Part shown: positions 45,546-58,429 of the stretch, in pieces
Numbering within the stretch: the first letter of the stretch is position 1
Layout: the number at the start of each line of letters is the position of its first letter
Assembly: GCF_002775205.1 (NCBI RefSeq)
Contig: NC_036448.1
Location: 5,549,072 to 5,613,071 of the forward strand
Source: Xiphophorus maculatus
Lineage: Eukaryota > Chordata > Actinopteri > Cyprinodontiformes > Poeciliidae
DNA length: 64,000 nt
Direction of reading: 5' to 3'
Translations under genes and position numbers: made by a program
The notes under the pieces: generated by a model
Databases searched by the model: none
What the model was told of the DNA's origin: nothing
The model's input: the letters and a program-made list of their open reading frames with translations, nothing else

Positions 45546-47285
45546 AACAACTGTTGCCAATGAAACCTCAAAAAGCACCACACATTTACTCACTATGGAT
45601 AATGCTAAATCTGTTGATGCATGTGGAGTCTTTTTTAAAAGAGGCCCATTGTGCGTGTTGGCTTGTGTGTGCGTATGTGAGTGCGTGGGTAGGGGTGTCG
45701 GTGTGTGTGTGTGTGTTATTTTTAGCCTGTCTCGCTCTCTAAGCGGACAGGGTTTCCTGTGCCAGGGCAGGGATGAAGCGTCAACCTCCCTCTGACTGTT
45801 GCATAACTAAAATCCGAGCCCCGCTGGCATCGATCGTTTTCAGTAGAACAATACGTTTTATGGGTTCGTCGATAAATAATTGACAGCAAAGCGGCTGGTC
45901 GTCACTTAAAAGCTCCCCCACTGTAAAGTTTCGTATCTGAGTGATTGGTGCGTCCCGCTGTCCTCTTGCGGTCCTCGCTGGTCCATTTTGTCCCAAACAA
46001 AGGAGACAAAGGGTTCAGTTGTCAAGCCTGTGTGAGGGTGGAGGGGAAGAATAGCCTGGTGTTTCTCCTTGTTGTGGACTTCTCCTCTGATACTGAGGGT
46101 TCCAGTCAGCTACATTACTCGGTAGTAGTGGGTGGGTGGGCCTCGTCCTCGTGTGTCTGAGCGAGACCGATTTGTTTCATTCACTCTGTGCTTTCCTGCG
46201 CAGGGCCCCTCAGGCATTCTGGCCCCAGCCCCCAGACATAAGTCGGAATAATGTCAAAGTCACTTCACAGGGCTGGGAGTTGCTTCCGGTCCAGTCCTGC
46301 TGCAGCCTGTCACTCAGCCGGGCGGAACTTGATGTTCTCGGTCGTGTTTTCAGGATTTGGGGTCCGTAACGACTCTCAAGATGCGAGGATATTCAGTATG
46401 GTGTAGTATTCTCAATCTTACACTTATATTTTTCACACAGAATATAAAAATACACTTTTTTGCTGTTACTTTGCATCATGTTCATAATAAATATAGTTGT
46501 AGTAGTTTTCAGATTAAATCAGGGCTTCCAAAACTTTTCCGTGCCATGATAGCTTCTGGCCGGTTATTCACTTTGCAAACCAACAGACAGTGCTACAAGC
46601 ATGTGTAAAGAAACATCAACTATTACAATGATTTTTTTTCTTGCTTTTATTCTCTTTTCTCAATAATTATTACATTTGTTTAGCGTAAGTGCTTCCTCAT
46701 ATCTATTGACTTTGGTTAGCCCTGCTGCGCTAGCTTGAGTAGCAAAGCTGCTTGATAAATTTGACTGGCAGCCAGCCAGAAAGACGAACATGTCAAATAA
46801 CATTTTGATAAATGGTTTTAATATAATTTAGAACAATGACTGAAAAATGGATCGCAATTTCTAATTTAAAAAAAATTGACAAAACATGTTTTACCGGTAG
46901 ATGAAATTTCTCTCTATGCTTTAAAAAAAAAAGAAAAGAATTATTTTATAGTGATTGATAAATAGACTACTTATAATCGAGTCCCTGATGAGATATTTGA
47001 GAACAATCAACTATAAAACTTTAGGCAATTGAGAACAGTCATTAAACAAAAAGGAAAGAAAGAGAAGGGTTGTTTGTGTTTTAATATTATTACATTATCT
47101 AAATAATAATATCAAATTTGAATAGACATTTTTCAAACAACAAAAAAAAAACGAGCTGATTCTAAAATGGTGGAGGTTTGTCCAAATGCCCCAAAATAAT
47201 AGCGAAATGACCCTTTACCTCCATGCTGAGTGAGAAACCTGCAGGAGAAACTCATTTTCTGTGCTTTTATTGTTTTTTTTTCAAG
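45546..47285. other. Intergenic, no gene found
   Basis: Contains a TG-rich tract at 45655-45717 and AT-rich unique DNA. ORFs near 46.1 kb lack any domain. Confidence 0.5.
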
Positions 47286-47491
47286 GCAATTCCAACAATA
47301 CAAACTCCTGGATTTCTGTTCGTCAATGGCTTCAGAAGAAACGACGCGGCCGCACACCCACCTTCAGGCACCATGAACGCCAGTTCAGGTCGCCTCGGCG
47401 GACCGGGAGCTTCGTCTCAATACGGCCGACCTGCTGTCAGTCAGAGCAGATGCTGAAAGAAAACAAGATTACTGAGGCTCAGCTATTCCAG
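47286..47491 (+). CDS. Candidate unannotated internal exon (unknown product)
   Basis: A 206-bp CpG-rich segment is preceded by a strong acceptor (ttgtttttttttcaag) and followed by CAG|gtatga. One frame stays open throughout: about 68 codons containing SWISVRQWLQKKRRGRTP and a later MLKENKITEAQLFQ. It is basic, without a recognisable domain. It lies between tfr1 and the tnk2-like exon on the same strand. It could be an alternative exon, part of an unknown gene, or chance. Confidence 0.3.
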
Positions 47492-47845
47492 GTATGAAGC
47501 TCGAGTGCATGTGCACACGTTAAAATATGATTATATATTCAACGAACCAGACGGCTATCAGCAGCTATGATTGTTCAGTGGAGTCAGGTGTGACTGCATG
47601 CTGCGTTTACGTCACACGGTGCGGAGACAGGCTCTTGTCTTTGTGTATGTGAAACGTGATGTATTGCCCTCTGTGTGCTGTCCAGTGTGTGTGAACAGAG
47701 AAAGCTAATATATAATCGGGGAAGGTGAGAAGGGCATAAAGTGGCTGTAGAAACTATTGTGACTGAAACACTCAATATGAATTGAGAACTGCATGAATCT
47801 TACTGTTGGGATTTTTTTAAAAATCTTAGAATCAGTGGAAAATAA

Positions 47846-48804
47846 TTGGGGCTGTATCTTACAATTGTTTTAGTAATTAATTAATTTATCGACTTTCTGA
47901 CAATCAGATTTAGAAAACACATTCTACAAATTATTCATTTCACCACTTCAGCCTTTTTTGATTAATAATATATTCAAACATGCCCACTCCTCAGCAATAA
48001 AACTTTTTTTTCTTCTTTTTTTTTAAAATAAGAAAATCAAAATGTTTTGCATAAAATGCAATAACAGCGTTTCTTTAGTAAATGTGAAGTGGGTGAGGTT
48101 AAAACTGTAAATATGTTTTGGCTAAAACATATTTACAGGCAAAGGTGTTTTTATGTTGAATGCAAGATGTATGTGTATTTTTGTACACTTTTGACTTAAT
48201 TACTGCTCTGAGGGGTTTTTTTCTCAGCAAAATAACCCATTTTGAGTGAACACTCCTCCGTCAACTAATATAGCAATAAATTAATCGTTAACTGGATATA
48301 GACTCAAAAAAAGGCAATTTTCTGAAAGCAAAAAAAAAAAATCCAGAGGAGTTAAGCAAAACCTGTACAAAAGTATATACATTTTACATTGAAGATAAAA
48401 AGAAAACATTTTTTGTAAATGTGTTACTCAGAATTCAATGTTTAGTTTCATCCGGTTAAAATTCTGTAAAAAAAAAAAAAAAAAAATCTCAGCTTAAACA
48501 CCTTTTGATAAGTCAAGCAGAAAAACTTTCCACACATTGGTAGAAGTTTTTTTTCGGCTGCATATTCATCCTTCGCAACAAATGATCAAGCATACACTAG
48601 AGGAATGCCCTGTTGTTTCATTTTAGGCAACACGATATTTATTTTCTTATTTAAAAATAAATTGAATTGTTTATTTGCATCTTTTAATGCATTTCTAATG
48701 TGGTATAAAACAGGCTCAAATGAAAAATCTGCAGGACGCTTATCCAATTAATTGATAAATTGTCAAATAATCGATGGCTAGAATAACTGCTAGTTGCAGC
48801 CCTG
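47846..48804 (+). mobile_element. 'agggctg' family DNA element, long copy
   Basis: Left end ttggggctgtatcttacaat and right end ctgctagttgcagccctg pair as inverted termini. The body shares tttagtaaatgtgaagtggg and ttttgtacacttttgactta with other copies. Confidence 0.65.
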
Positions 48805-49682
48805 GCGTAATGAAACGATTCAGACGGCAGATTGAAAGTCGCAGGATTGTTGAGTGAACGGAAGCCGGACCGCAGGCGGATCTCCCAGAATAGCAGCGGT
48901 GATCAGTGAGCGTGCTTTTTGTGGCCTCAGACGCCCAGACAGAGGAGAACGCCGGGGAGAGCCGGCCTCCTGGAGGGCAAGAGAGAGAGAACGTAGTGTT
49001 ATTTTAACCGTGAACTTCACACCATAACCCCACTTTCCTCCCTCTTCCAACCCACCACTAGGGTTTCCAGCCAACCTGCCTTCTGTCCTTCTCTTTTCAT
49101 TTTCGCTGATGGATTTTCTCTTTCTTTCTTTCTTTTTTTGTCATTATCCCGTCGTTTTCTGGTTGTCCCAGCAGATAGACAGGCATTGTGTTTGAGTCGC
49201 CCCCTGCGGTGCGGTGAGCTGTGCGTTGCCTTTCCGGTGCATTGTGTGCTAGCTGCGGCGTTAATGCATCGAGTTTCCTCATTGAGTCTCCCTGTAATAG
49301 ATCACCTTGTGACATCGGCATTTTAGAGCCCCCTGGCTGAAGGAGGGGACGATTCCATGGATTTCATTTCAACATCTCTGTGTAAAAATAAGCCACAAAA
49401 TAAGGTAATGTCTGGGACGCACACTGAGTATATGTAGTCGAAATAACTGAGATTCGATAAATCTCCTCCGTAAATAAAAGAACTAACAGTAAGATTATAT
49501 TTCAGTGCCGTTAATGAGTAGATATTCATATGTTATGTATGTAAACCCAAGTAAAAGCGAACAGGAGATTGTAAAACCACAAAAAAGGGGAACTTCAGGT
49601 GAGTCTCCATAGCAACCGGGTATTGAGAAACTTGGCATTTCCTGATTGTTGAAAGCAGAGTGTTTGGGGAAGTGTGTGTGCT

Positions 49683-49930
49683 TTAAAGCTGCAGGGTGTA
49701 ACTTATATATATAAAAAAATATATATATATATATTTTTTACACACTTGTTGAAACTGTCACCATGTAATGAAAGCATGGCGCGTTCACGAGGTTGATTGC
49801 CAGCGGTAAGACTCTCCTCCTGGCTCTGATTGGCAGTTTTTGACCACGAACTGTGCATTTCTTCAGACGGCAACAGCAAAAAAACATACATTTAAAAAAA
49901 ACCCATAAAAGTTACATGCTGCAGCTTTAA
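49683..49930. mobile_element. TTAA-ended non-autonomous element with perfect termini
   Basis: Termini TTAAAGCTGCAG and CTGCAGCTTTAA are perfect inverse copies. The body contains tgttgaaactgtcaccatg and ctcctggctctgattggcag. A related copy lies at 1725-1990 in an rgs11 intron. A TA-rich stretch near the left end (49703-49738) is low complexity. Confidence 0.8.
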
Positions 49931-50343
49931 GAGAAAACATTCTGTAAAGAAACCTTTTGTTATATCTTAGTTTTCCTTCAAAAGGATACTCTAGGATGTA
50001 CCACAACCCTTCAGAGTAAAGGCAGAAGGAACAGGATTTTACTCCCGTAAAGACAAATATGACTGAATAGAAATAGAACAGAAATAACCCTTATTTTCCT
50101 GATAAAATAAGATTAGCAAAACCAACAGTAGTAATAATATACCGTAAGATAATGCAACATTTCCAAATGCAGCACTTTGCGTTTGCAGCATTGCACAATT
50201 TAATACCTCCATTTTGTTTACAACACAATGTGTTCAGCAGCTCTACTACATGCAGTCAGCGCCTCAAGATGTAACTTGTATTATTGCTTTTATCTCATCT
50301 GCTCTCTCTTGGACCGGAAGAGCAGTTTACACATTGAGTACAC

Positions 50344-50369
50344 AGACACACACACACACACACACACAC
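50344..50369. repeat. (CA)n microsatellite
   Basis: About 12 CA units in intergenic DNA. Confidence 0.95.
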
Positions 50370-51627
50370 CCCGTAGAGAGTGATGACGCAATTATTTTGG
50401 CGGGTCGGCACACACTGACAGCACGCCGACTATCTCGTGTGTTCATTTCATGCGGTTCCAGTAAAACAGAAACTCTAATAATTTTTGGGATAAGAAAAGG
50501 TTAAAAGGTTAAAACTGCATACATGCTTAGAGATTCTTACTATTGGATCTTTTTATATATATATATATATTTTTTTCCTTGGAAAACTGATTGAAATAGC
50601 ACACTGGCATTGGTCCTTGGAGGGCCTTTTCTGAAAATAGACACCTGACATCAGTGCAAGATAAGATAATTATTAACACCTAACTTTTGGGAAATTCTCT
50701 GCAGTTCTTTCCATCTCAGCTAAATTACTTCAGCTCTACAAAAAATAGTTTTATGAGTTTCTAATATGTCTTCCTTAGTCTTTGGAATGAACTATTTTTA
50801 TATTCTTCTTTATGTTATTCTTCAGGTTTTATTTTCAGTTTGTTTGATAAATAACACATTTCAGATGCATGATTGGTAGGAAATGATTTTATTTACGCCT
50901 GCTTTTGAAAGACTTCACATTTTCCTTCTCCTTCGTGCTCTTAGACTGCCCCCGTGTGGCTGGAAAAAGTAATTAAACCAGGAAAGGAAACACTATTTCA
51001 GCTAAATTCATTTGTATGAAGTTTGCATGTTCACCGAGATGGTGCTACTTTATCTCATGAGCTTATTTTACCTTCCAACAAGCCCTCGTTTTCCGTCCCA
51101 TCTGTCAGATGGACCTCTTTGGCCTAAGCTACAGCGCTATTGATACTCTTCAAACAAGGGCTTTTCAGAGTGTGGGCAGCGCCACCCCTTGGTGGGTGCC
51201 AGACAGATTTAAAAAAAAAGTTGTGCATTATTGTGAAGTGAAATAAAAATGTCTTTCAAAGTTTGTTGCACATACATTTCTGAAATGGGTGGCATGCATT
51301 TGTATTCCATCCAGTTAAGTCGATGCAGTGCAAAGTTACCATTACAGGTGTATGTTTTTGTTGTTGTTGTTTTTTTAAGAATGTCTTCACAATTTTTGCA
51401 CATGTAAAATAGAAAATTATGTTGTTTTTTTTTTCTTTGCAAAATAGCTAAACCAAACTAATCCAGCTCCAGCTGTATGTTTTTGGTCATCTACCTTTCA
51501 CCAGGTGACCTTCCTGGGTTGCCCTGTATTTATTTCCATTCATTTTTGCACACGCTCTGATCAGCTCGCATGTTGCTACTCCACAAAGCATTTTTATAGA
51601 GGCTAAAATGTTCATATTGGGTCAATA

Positions 51628-51710
51628 GCTGCGCTTCCATTCACCATAAAATTGCACAAATTTGAATTTAAGAGAATGCCGTGTTTTCATTCTCCTAATG
51701 GGAATGCAGC

Positions 51711-51753
<43 letters not shown>

Positions 51754-52095
51754 TAAGGGATGTTTTTTGATAAAAGGTTTTTGCGTTATGATGAGGGAGT
51801 TTTTTGGTTGTATCAAAATTATTTTGAAAAACTGCAACAGAAGCGCTTTTTTCAATCACAAGTGACTTGATGAACAATTGCATGTTACTACTGGCGGAAA
51901 CGTCAAAGAAGACTACAGAAATTAGTAGGAGGATCATGGCTCCTCATATTTTGTTTACAACTTATTCACATGTGATTTTTATTGCGTTTCTTATTTAAGG
52001 GAAACACAGCAATTGTGAAATACTTTCTTTTTTCCCCCAACATAAGCGGAATATCGACAAAGTTTTGCGCACATTTGTAATGTAAGCACAGCTAC
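51628..52095. mobile_element. MITE-like element with internal (AAT)n
   Basis: Left end agctgcgcttccattcacca and right end tttgtaatgtaagcacagct are imperfect inverse copies. A (AAT)12-13 tract at 51711-51748 sits inside. Both flanks share gcacaaatt/gcgcacattt strings. Confidence 0.65.
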
Positions 52096-55000
52096 TCATC
52101 TGCGCTCTACACAAGAAGAGTTTTTCGATCATCTTCGCCGCTATGGTCAGATTCCGACTGTGTGTTTCTTAAACAAAATGTTCTGGACCAATTTTCTGAC
52201 TATAAGTTTGCCATTTTTAATTTTTTAAACAAGTATTCCTATACTAATAATAAAGCTTTTTTTCTTTCTTTTCATAAAACATCTTTATTATGCTACATGG
52301 TGCACAAACTGAAGGCCGGACTTGTGGCGTGACCTGGTTTCCAGACAGCAGGGTCAGGCGTGTGTGCCGACGGTGTAAAATGTGGAGTAGTTTATGGTCG
52401 TCGTCCCTCCAATGTCACTGAACGCACTCATCCCAAACCTCCGGCTTTAACTCTCGGATCACTTGCATACATCTTCACAATCTTTGTGTGTGCTGGTCAC
52501 AAAAGCACAGATTAAGAAACGGGGGCGTGAAGGTGAAGGTGGGTCCTTGTCCCCTTTAGTCCTGCGAAGTTCCTACACCCTGTATGGCTTTTTCTTAAAC
52601 CCCGCCTGTTTAGCCTGCGGGGTTCGGAGTGTGCCAACGCCATGTGCGATCACGTGCCCCTTCCATGTTTCCTACAAAGTCAATATGAGACTAGGATTAG
52701 ATGGCGGGAATGTGTACTCGTCTCCTACGCTCTTTTGCATACACACAAACACACACGCCCTCTGACGTGTTGTCCTTTAGTTTCCTACCCTCACCTCTGT
52801 CCGCAGAGGATTTGCAAAGCGTGCCTGCACCTCCCTGATTTGGCTTATGTGGAAATCTTTCTGTGAAAGGAAATGAGAGAGGATTTGTGGAGGATAATAG
52901 TTTCTAAGTTGGTTTGAGACACAGAGTAGATGGGAGTTATTAGCAGGTCTGACTCTGTGCCCAACACAGTCTGACCCTAACCCTGACCTCTGGCTGGCAT
53001 TAAGTTTAAACCATCTCTGAAGGTCAGTCTAGTGGTCATGATGTAATTATTTTTAGAAAAAATGTGTCTGCGGTTGCTGATGCCATATTTCCTTTTTATG
53101 GTTTCAAACTTTTCACTAGACCTTCACCCTCCTTAATGTTGGATTCAGTTCAATTCAGGCTTTATTGAAAACTCAGAATGCTGCTCTGTATTAGAGATAT
53201 AAAGAGAAAATTGAGACGCACCAATCAGAGGTTTTTAGGCGATTATTTCTGACAATCGATGAATCTGATTTAAAATAAAAAACTGGCACATTGTGCAGAA
53301 ATTTCATTCAAGCCTGTGAAATACAGTGAAAGCTGACAAATAAAAAAAAATAATTCCATTACTTTGAAGAAAAAAAAGGATATAAACACAGCCTAAATGA
53401 CAATAATATAACATTGCTTTAATGAACCCTTTGTCATTTGTAGCAAATCCTGCATCAAACTATGCTTCTATTCTGCTTGACTTAACATCTAAACACAGTA
53501 GTGCTAACCTGTTTATGTTTTTTGGATATAAACTGATTAATAACGGATAAAACTGTCAAATATTTTCTTTACTTAAATGCAAATATAGTTTTGCACAACT
53601 TTAGCTTAATTATCGCTATAGGTATGTTGTCCTTTCAGCAATTTACTCCTTTTTGAGTCTGCATACTCTGTTTAACAATTAATGTGGCCAGTGATTTTTT
53701 AAATTTTTTTAATTAAAAGTTGAATTAGTTTTACTACTGTTAAAAAAAAAATAGACTCAATGTTCAGATATTGTAAACAGCCTACAGCACCACATGTTAC
53801 CAAGTAGCACGGTTAGCATAGTTGGCATTATCAAATGATTGTTCTTTTCCCTCTCTTGTATAAAAAAAAAAAAAAAGTCAAATATTTCTGGTCAGGAAAA
53901 ACATGACCAGTCCTGGAACCAACTGGGTGCTGACTGGATACCACAGCAGATTTCCCGACCAAATAAAGTCGATATCAGCATGTTAGACTTGTCGTGCCCT
54001 ATAAATAGCAGAAACACAAAGACGGATAACATTAATCATAAGAACCCGTGAAAATGTCGAAACTGGAACTGTTGCCGTGACAGTCACACTATGTCTACAC
54101 AGAAATTGCAGTACCTTTGTAGTGAACGCCACACGTTCACATTTTTTTCAAGAGCTTAATTCAGGATTAGAATATATCCTTTTTTGTTTGTCTGATGACC
54201 TCAGCTTTAATGAGGATAACAATTTAACGTGATGCGGTCTGAGCAGACATTTATTGCACTCCGTAGCTAAGAGGAGGCCTTGACTTAGGCAGGTCTCTGT
54301 TATTTACCATCATATTTTTCCTTGTTTCAAATGTGTAACACAGTTAATTTGTTGGAGTTGGTATACATTTCATTGTGAGAGTCTGCTTTACATTTCTCCC
54401 ATAACCGGTACATTAATCACACAGTTCTGGTTCTGAGTCTCAACCAGATGTGAACACCTGCTCTCGTCTGTCCTCACAGTTAATGGGCCGCCAGTTCAAC
54501 AGAATCTTCCCGTAATAATTCCCAAATAATCCAGAAATATCTATGCATAACTTTTGTGGATGTGGCAGCAACTTCATATGAAACTCTTTAATGATTGCCT
54601 TGATACAGAGGATTTAGAAAATATGGATTTAACTGACCCATACGGACCAATCTAATATAGCCGGGAAAGAAATACAGAGATTCTAAGGAAAGATAAAGCG
54701 CTACTGCCCAACAATCCACACTGACCCAACTCTCGCCTCACGCAGCTTCCTTAGTGGGATATGACGTCACTGCTATGTCAGTAGCTTCCCAGAAACACTG
54801 ACCTCAGTACAGCTGTAGCGCGCCTATGGTTCATATCGACTGCTTCGTAGGAACATGTTGCTGTGTAACATCTGGGAACAGTTGTGGAGCCGTGGGAGGG
54901 TGTTACTACGATGTCTATAAGAAGCCTTGCCTCTGTCTCGGTGCAATGCTTTAGAGTGTGGAGCCAGACCAGATCATGCCGAAGCTTCGTCTGGTCTCTG

Positions 55001-55259
55001 TGCAGAAACAGGTATGTAAGCATTTCCACCTTAAGTGTTATTTAGCTAAATCTATATGGCAACTTATTTTGGCATGGTACTATATTTCTCAAGTAGATAT
55101 CTACAAACATCCTATTGGATAATTACTTCAAGGCGACTGATTATCGTTGAGCTGGCAACAAGTTGTTTAGCCCTAACTAGTGCAGGGAGTAGCTTCTTAT
55201 TTTTTAAACAACAAAGTGCCACATTTGTGGAAATATGTTGGAGATGTCAGTGGTTTGAC
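52096..55259. other. Intergenic, no gene found outside listed elements
   Basis: The only recognised repeat is the degraded element at 53205. A GC-richer patch at 52450-52860 gives open frames but no protein-like pattern. Confidence 0.5.
53205..53700 (+). mobile_element. 'agggctg' family DNA element, degraded copy
   Basis: Shows tttctgacaatcgatgaatc, aaaaactggcacattgtgca and tcctttcagcaatttactcc, the order of blocks found at 2821 and 9372. Confidence 0.55.
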
Positions 55260-55760
55260 CCTTCTTAAACCTCAGACAGAGAAAACATTTGAGGAGATTG
55301 CAGAAACTCCTAACATTGGGTTAAGTACTGTCCAACTGATTATTGAAAACTGGAAGGAAGGTCCGTAACAATCAGCAAACACTTAAACGTTTGACATCAA
55401 ATTGAAGAAAAACAATAGTAGAACTCCTGGCTGTGTTCAATAGTAAAAATAAAAGCTTTTCCTCGCACACAATGCAAAGGAAACTGGAGGGATTGGGACT
55501 GAACAGCTGTGTAGACACAAGAAAACCTCCAATCAGTGAGGCTAACTGAAGAAAAAGAAATTGCAAGGGAGCATAAAGACTTGACTCTGGAACAATTATA
55601 GAAAGTCAAGTGGTCTGAATCCAGATTTACCTTCTTCTGGTGTGAGGAGCACATCGGGGTAAAAAGTGTTGCAGATGAAGTGATGAACCCATCATGCCTG
55701 TACAAGCCAGAGAGGGCAGTCCTGTAATCTGAGGGTCGTCTCAAGTCCAGACTTTGCACA
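55260..55760 (+). pseudogene. Decayed Tc1/mariner transposase
   Basis: The helix-turn-helix part reads EKTFEEIAETPNIGLSTVQL and IIENWKEGP (about 55275-55367). Farther on, KVKWSESRFTFFWCEEHIGV and then MNPSC (55602-55698) match the region around the first catalytic Asp and the following HSSV/N-P-CL region of Tc1 elements, though the Asp itself is missing. Stops and frame changes separate the parts. Confidence 0.8.
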
Positions 55761-55794
55761 GTGGTTGGATTCTCCCATCATCAAGACAAGATCC

Positions 55795-56090
55795 TGGTAA
55801 AAAATTGGTGCCCATCTGCAGCAATCATCAGTCTAGAGGAGGTACACCCTGTACAGGTTGCCGTTTCATCACAGGGAAACACACAGAGAAACGACAATGT
55901 ACACACACTCCCACTAAGCCATTAACTCATGTTTTTAGACTGTGGGAGGAAGCTGTAATACCCACTGAGAAGCCCTCCCTTAAACCCCAACACACTCACA
56001 TGGCTCATACAGAAAAAAAACAAGGCCGGGATTCAAATCTAATATCTTATTTTTGCAAGGCAACAATGCCATCAACTCGTCTACCGCTGA
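55795..56090 (-). mobile_element. Degenerate reverse copy of the tRNA-headed repeat
   Basis: Reading the minus strand, this resembles the element at 62119. It has the complements of acaccctgtacaggttgccg, gtttttagactgtgggagga and caaggccgggattcaaat, the last being a decayed B box. Divergence is high, so it is an old copy. Confidence 0.65.
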
Positions 56091-58429
56091 GAAATTCTTA
56101 TTCAACTTCTTGTTTTTCACTGAAATCTCACCACTTGTCTCAAAGGACCATGGGTGCCATGCCTGTGAAGTAAAAGGGTTTCTCTTATTTTAGAATCTTC
56201 TTCTACCTTTTGTGCTTCATCTGACTTCTTTTTTGAACAGCTCATTGATACTAAAAGTAGCTAAAGTGGCTGCAGGTTAACGTCCACACTGAGTCTTGCC
56301 AAATGAACCTCTTGGAGCTTAGTTGTTCCAAGAGACATTCACTAATTAGGAAAAGATCAGATTTTTCCTAAACGATCGTACATTCGTGATTAGTCACCAG
56401 TCAATTTCTCCACGAGGGTCATTAGTTGTCAAGGTAGATATAAGTTGTAGTTTGTGGCAAACCTTTTTTTTTTTTTTACAACAAAACAATAATTATTTGA
56501 CAGGTTTAAATTTCAGTTTTCCTGTCATTGTTACTTTTATCAAAAGCCGATCTACACTTTGCAGTTGAGGGATTTCAGGCGGCCTGTCTCCTCATAGCGA
56601 GGATTTTGGAAACCTTTTTAAAGTGGTATTATGAAAATATATTTTCTCATGAAAGTTAAATAGTCTTTTGTGTATTTCTATTTGATACAAAATGTTATCT
56701 TACTCAACTTAATTTATAACCCTGATTGAATTTCCACCTTACAAAGCTCACATCAGCAGACACCCCTCCGACTCCTGCAGCTTCTGCATAACCGCTTATT
56801 GCTGCCCCCAGAGCCTGAGGTCTACCCACTTACAGTCATAGAGACAGGAAGGACCCAGGACTCGGTGCTTCTGGGACTCTGAGCCGCCATTTATCGGTGG
56901 GGATTTAGACATCATGTAATATTTGGGCTGGTAACGGTGTGTTATTACACCCACAGCCTGTCTGGTGGGCTTCTCGCAGCGCTCCATCATGGAGCTAGAG
57001 AAGGCGTTTACGTGTTTTAACAGGCTTGGTTTCAGGCTCCCCTGGCAAAAGTTTGATCAGGTAGGGTCAAAGGTTGAGAACTAGAGGAGGTCCCAGATTT
57101 AGTGTTTTTTTCCAAGTGGTTTTCCAGGTTTCTGAAGCGAAATTTGGGAAGCGTGGTCTTAAAAATGATTAAATTCTTTTGATGGAGACAAATTTAGATA
57201 AGAAAAGCTTTTAATGAATAAAAAAAAATCTACCTGACGTTCTGACAGATGTCAAGTTGTCTTGAATGTCTAAACGTCTCACTGTCTTAATTGGGCAAAT
57301 TTACTCAGACGTCCCCTCCTCCTACGTTTTGTTTTCCTGATAAGATTGTTTCTTCACTGCAGAATGATGACTTTTAAGTTATTTGGAAATATTCTCACAA
57401 CCCTTCTGAAATTGTTGGGAAGCAGCAATTCATTTTATATGGTTGACATTGCATGCTCCAGAGCAGCAAATTACAAATACTTCCGCTTTTCATAGAGATA
57501 TTTACACTGATGATTATTTAATCAAGTGCGTCTGGCTAGTTTTATACACTTCAGATGTAATTTTTGAACCTTGAACTTGGAAAGATCATCCAAATACTTT
57601 TTATCTTATCCATATGCTTAAGGACCAACAATTGAAATACTGTGCTTTCAATTTTGGACCTGAATGCTTTTTTCCCCCCCAGGTGTAGATGTGAATATTT
57701 TTGTCTGACAGTAAATTAGTATTTTTGTGACTTCTAGCCTGAGAAGAGCAGATTCTGCCATAACACTTAGTGTATGAAGATGAAAGGGAACACTTGAGTA
57801 TTGTTCAGTCAGTTTGACTTGAGGGAGGAGGGGAGAATTGAGGAAGAAGGGAAACAAACAAATATTGTTTGGAACAGGAATTGGGAACGGATAAAGGAAA
57901 ACGTGGGCTGGGAGGGGAAATATCCATGACTTGCCTTGAATTTTGATCTTTTGTGAAGATCCCTGTAACAGGTACCAATAAACATTTTAAAAGAATTGTT
58001 ACTTTTTAATTTAAGTCAATTTACAAAGGAATAAGGGAAATTGTCTTCTATTTCTATTGTTTCACTAAAACATTGCATAAGGTTGGAGCATACAGAGGAA
58101 TGTTTGCTTATTTCCTTTGCACCAAGTGTATAGATCTTCTCTCTCTCTCAATAGATTTACCTGTATATGCTAAGGATTTTCCTAACTGCAGCAGTGCAAC
58201 TCAGTGACACATCTCTGTAAAGACCAGCAGGCGGTGTTACACGTGCACATTGTTCTTTCATGCTGTTTTCTCCGCCATCCAGATGTCCGCTTCGTGAGAA
58301 TCCAGATGGCCTGGATACTCTCTCTGTAGAAGAGAAATGCTTTTTGATGCACACAAGTACACACACAAAGCTGCATGGCCATGTTTTTCTCCCTCTGAGG
58401 GAAGATTAACTCTCCTCATTAGGACCCCC
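56091..58429. other. Intergenic, no gene found
   Basis: Unique AT-rich sequence. A segment near 56960-57027 can be read as LVGFSQRSIMELEKAFTCFN after a CAG, but I could not tie it to a family. Confidence 0.45.

Larger units (their letters stand above)
48805..51627. other. Intergenic, no gene found outside listed elements
   Basis: Holds the TTAA element at 49683 and the CA microsatellite at 50344. Otherwise unique or low-complexity sequence, including a TA tract near 50556. Confidence 0.5.

Noticed and set aside
46136..46369. 77-codon ORF near a CpG-richer stretch
   Set aside because: No domain and no splice-site framing; the adjacent frames are equally open.
51622..51937. Poly-Tyr/poly-Leu ORFs
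   Set aside because: Translation of the (AAT)n microsatellite inside a MITE.
52463..52765. 100-codon ORF in a GC-richer patch
   Set aside because: Random-looking composition, no domain, no convincing splice sites.
56796..57060. Possible homeodomain-like peptide LVGFSQRSIMELEKAFTCFN
   Set aside because: Only a faint ELE..F likeness, no downstream WF.NRR helix, and no supporting second splice site.
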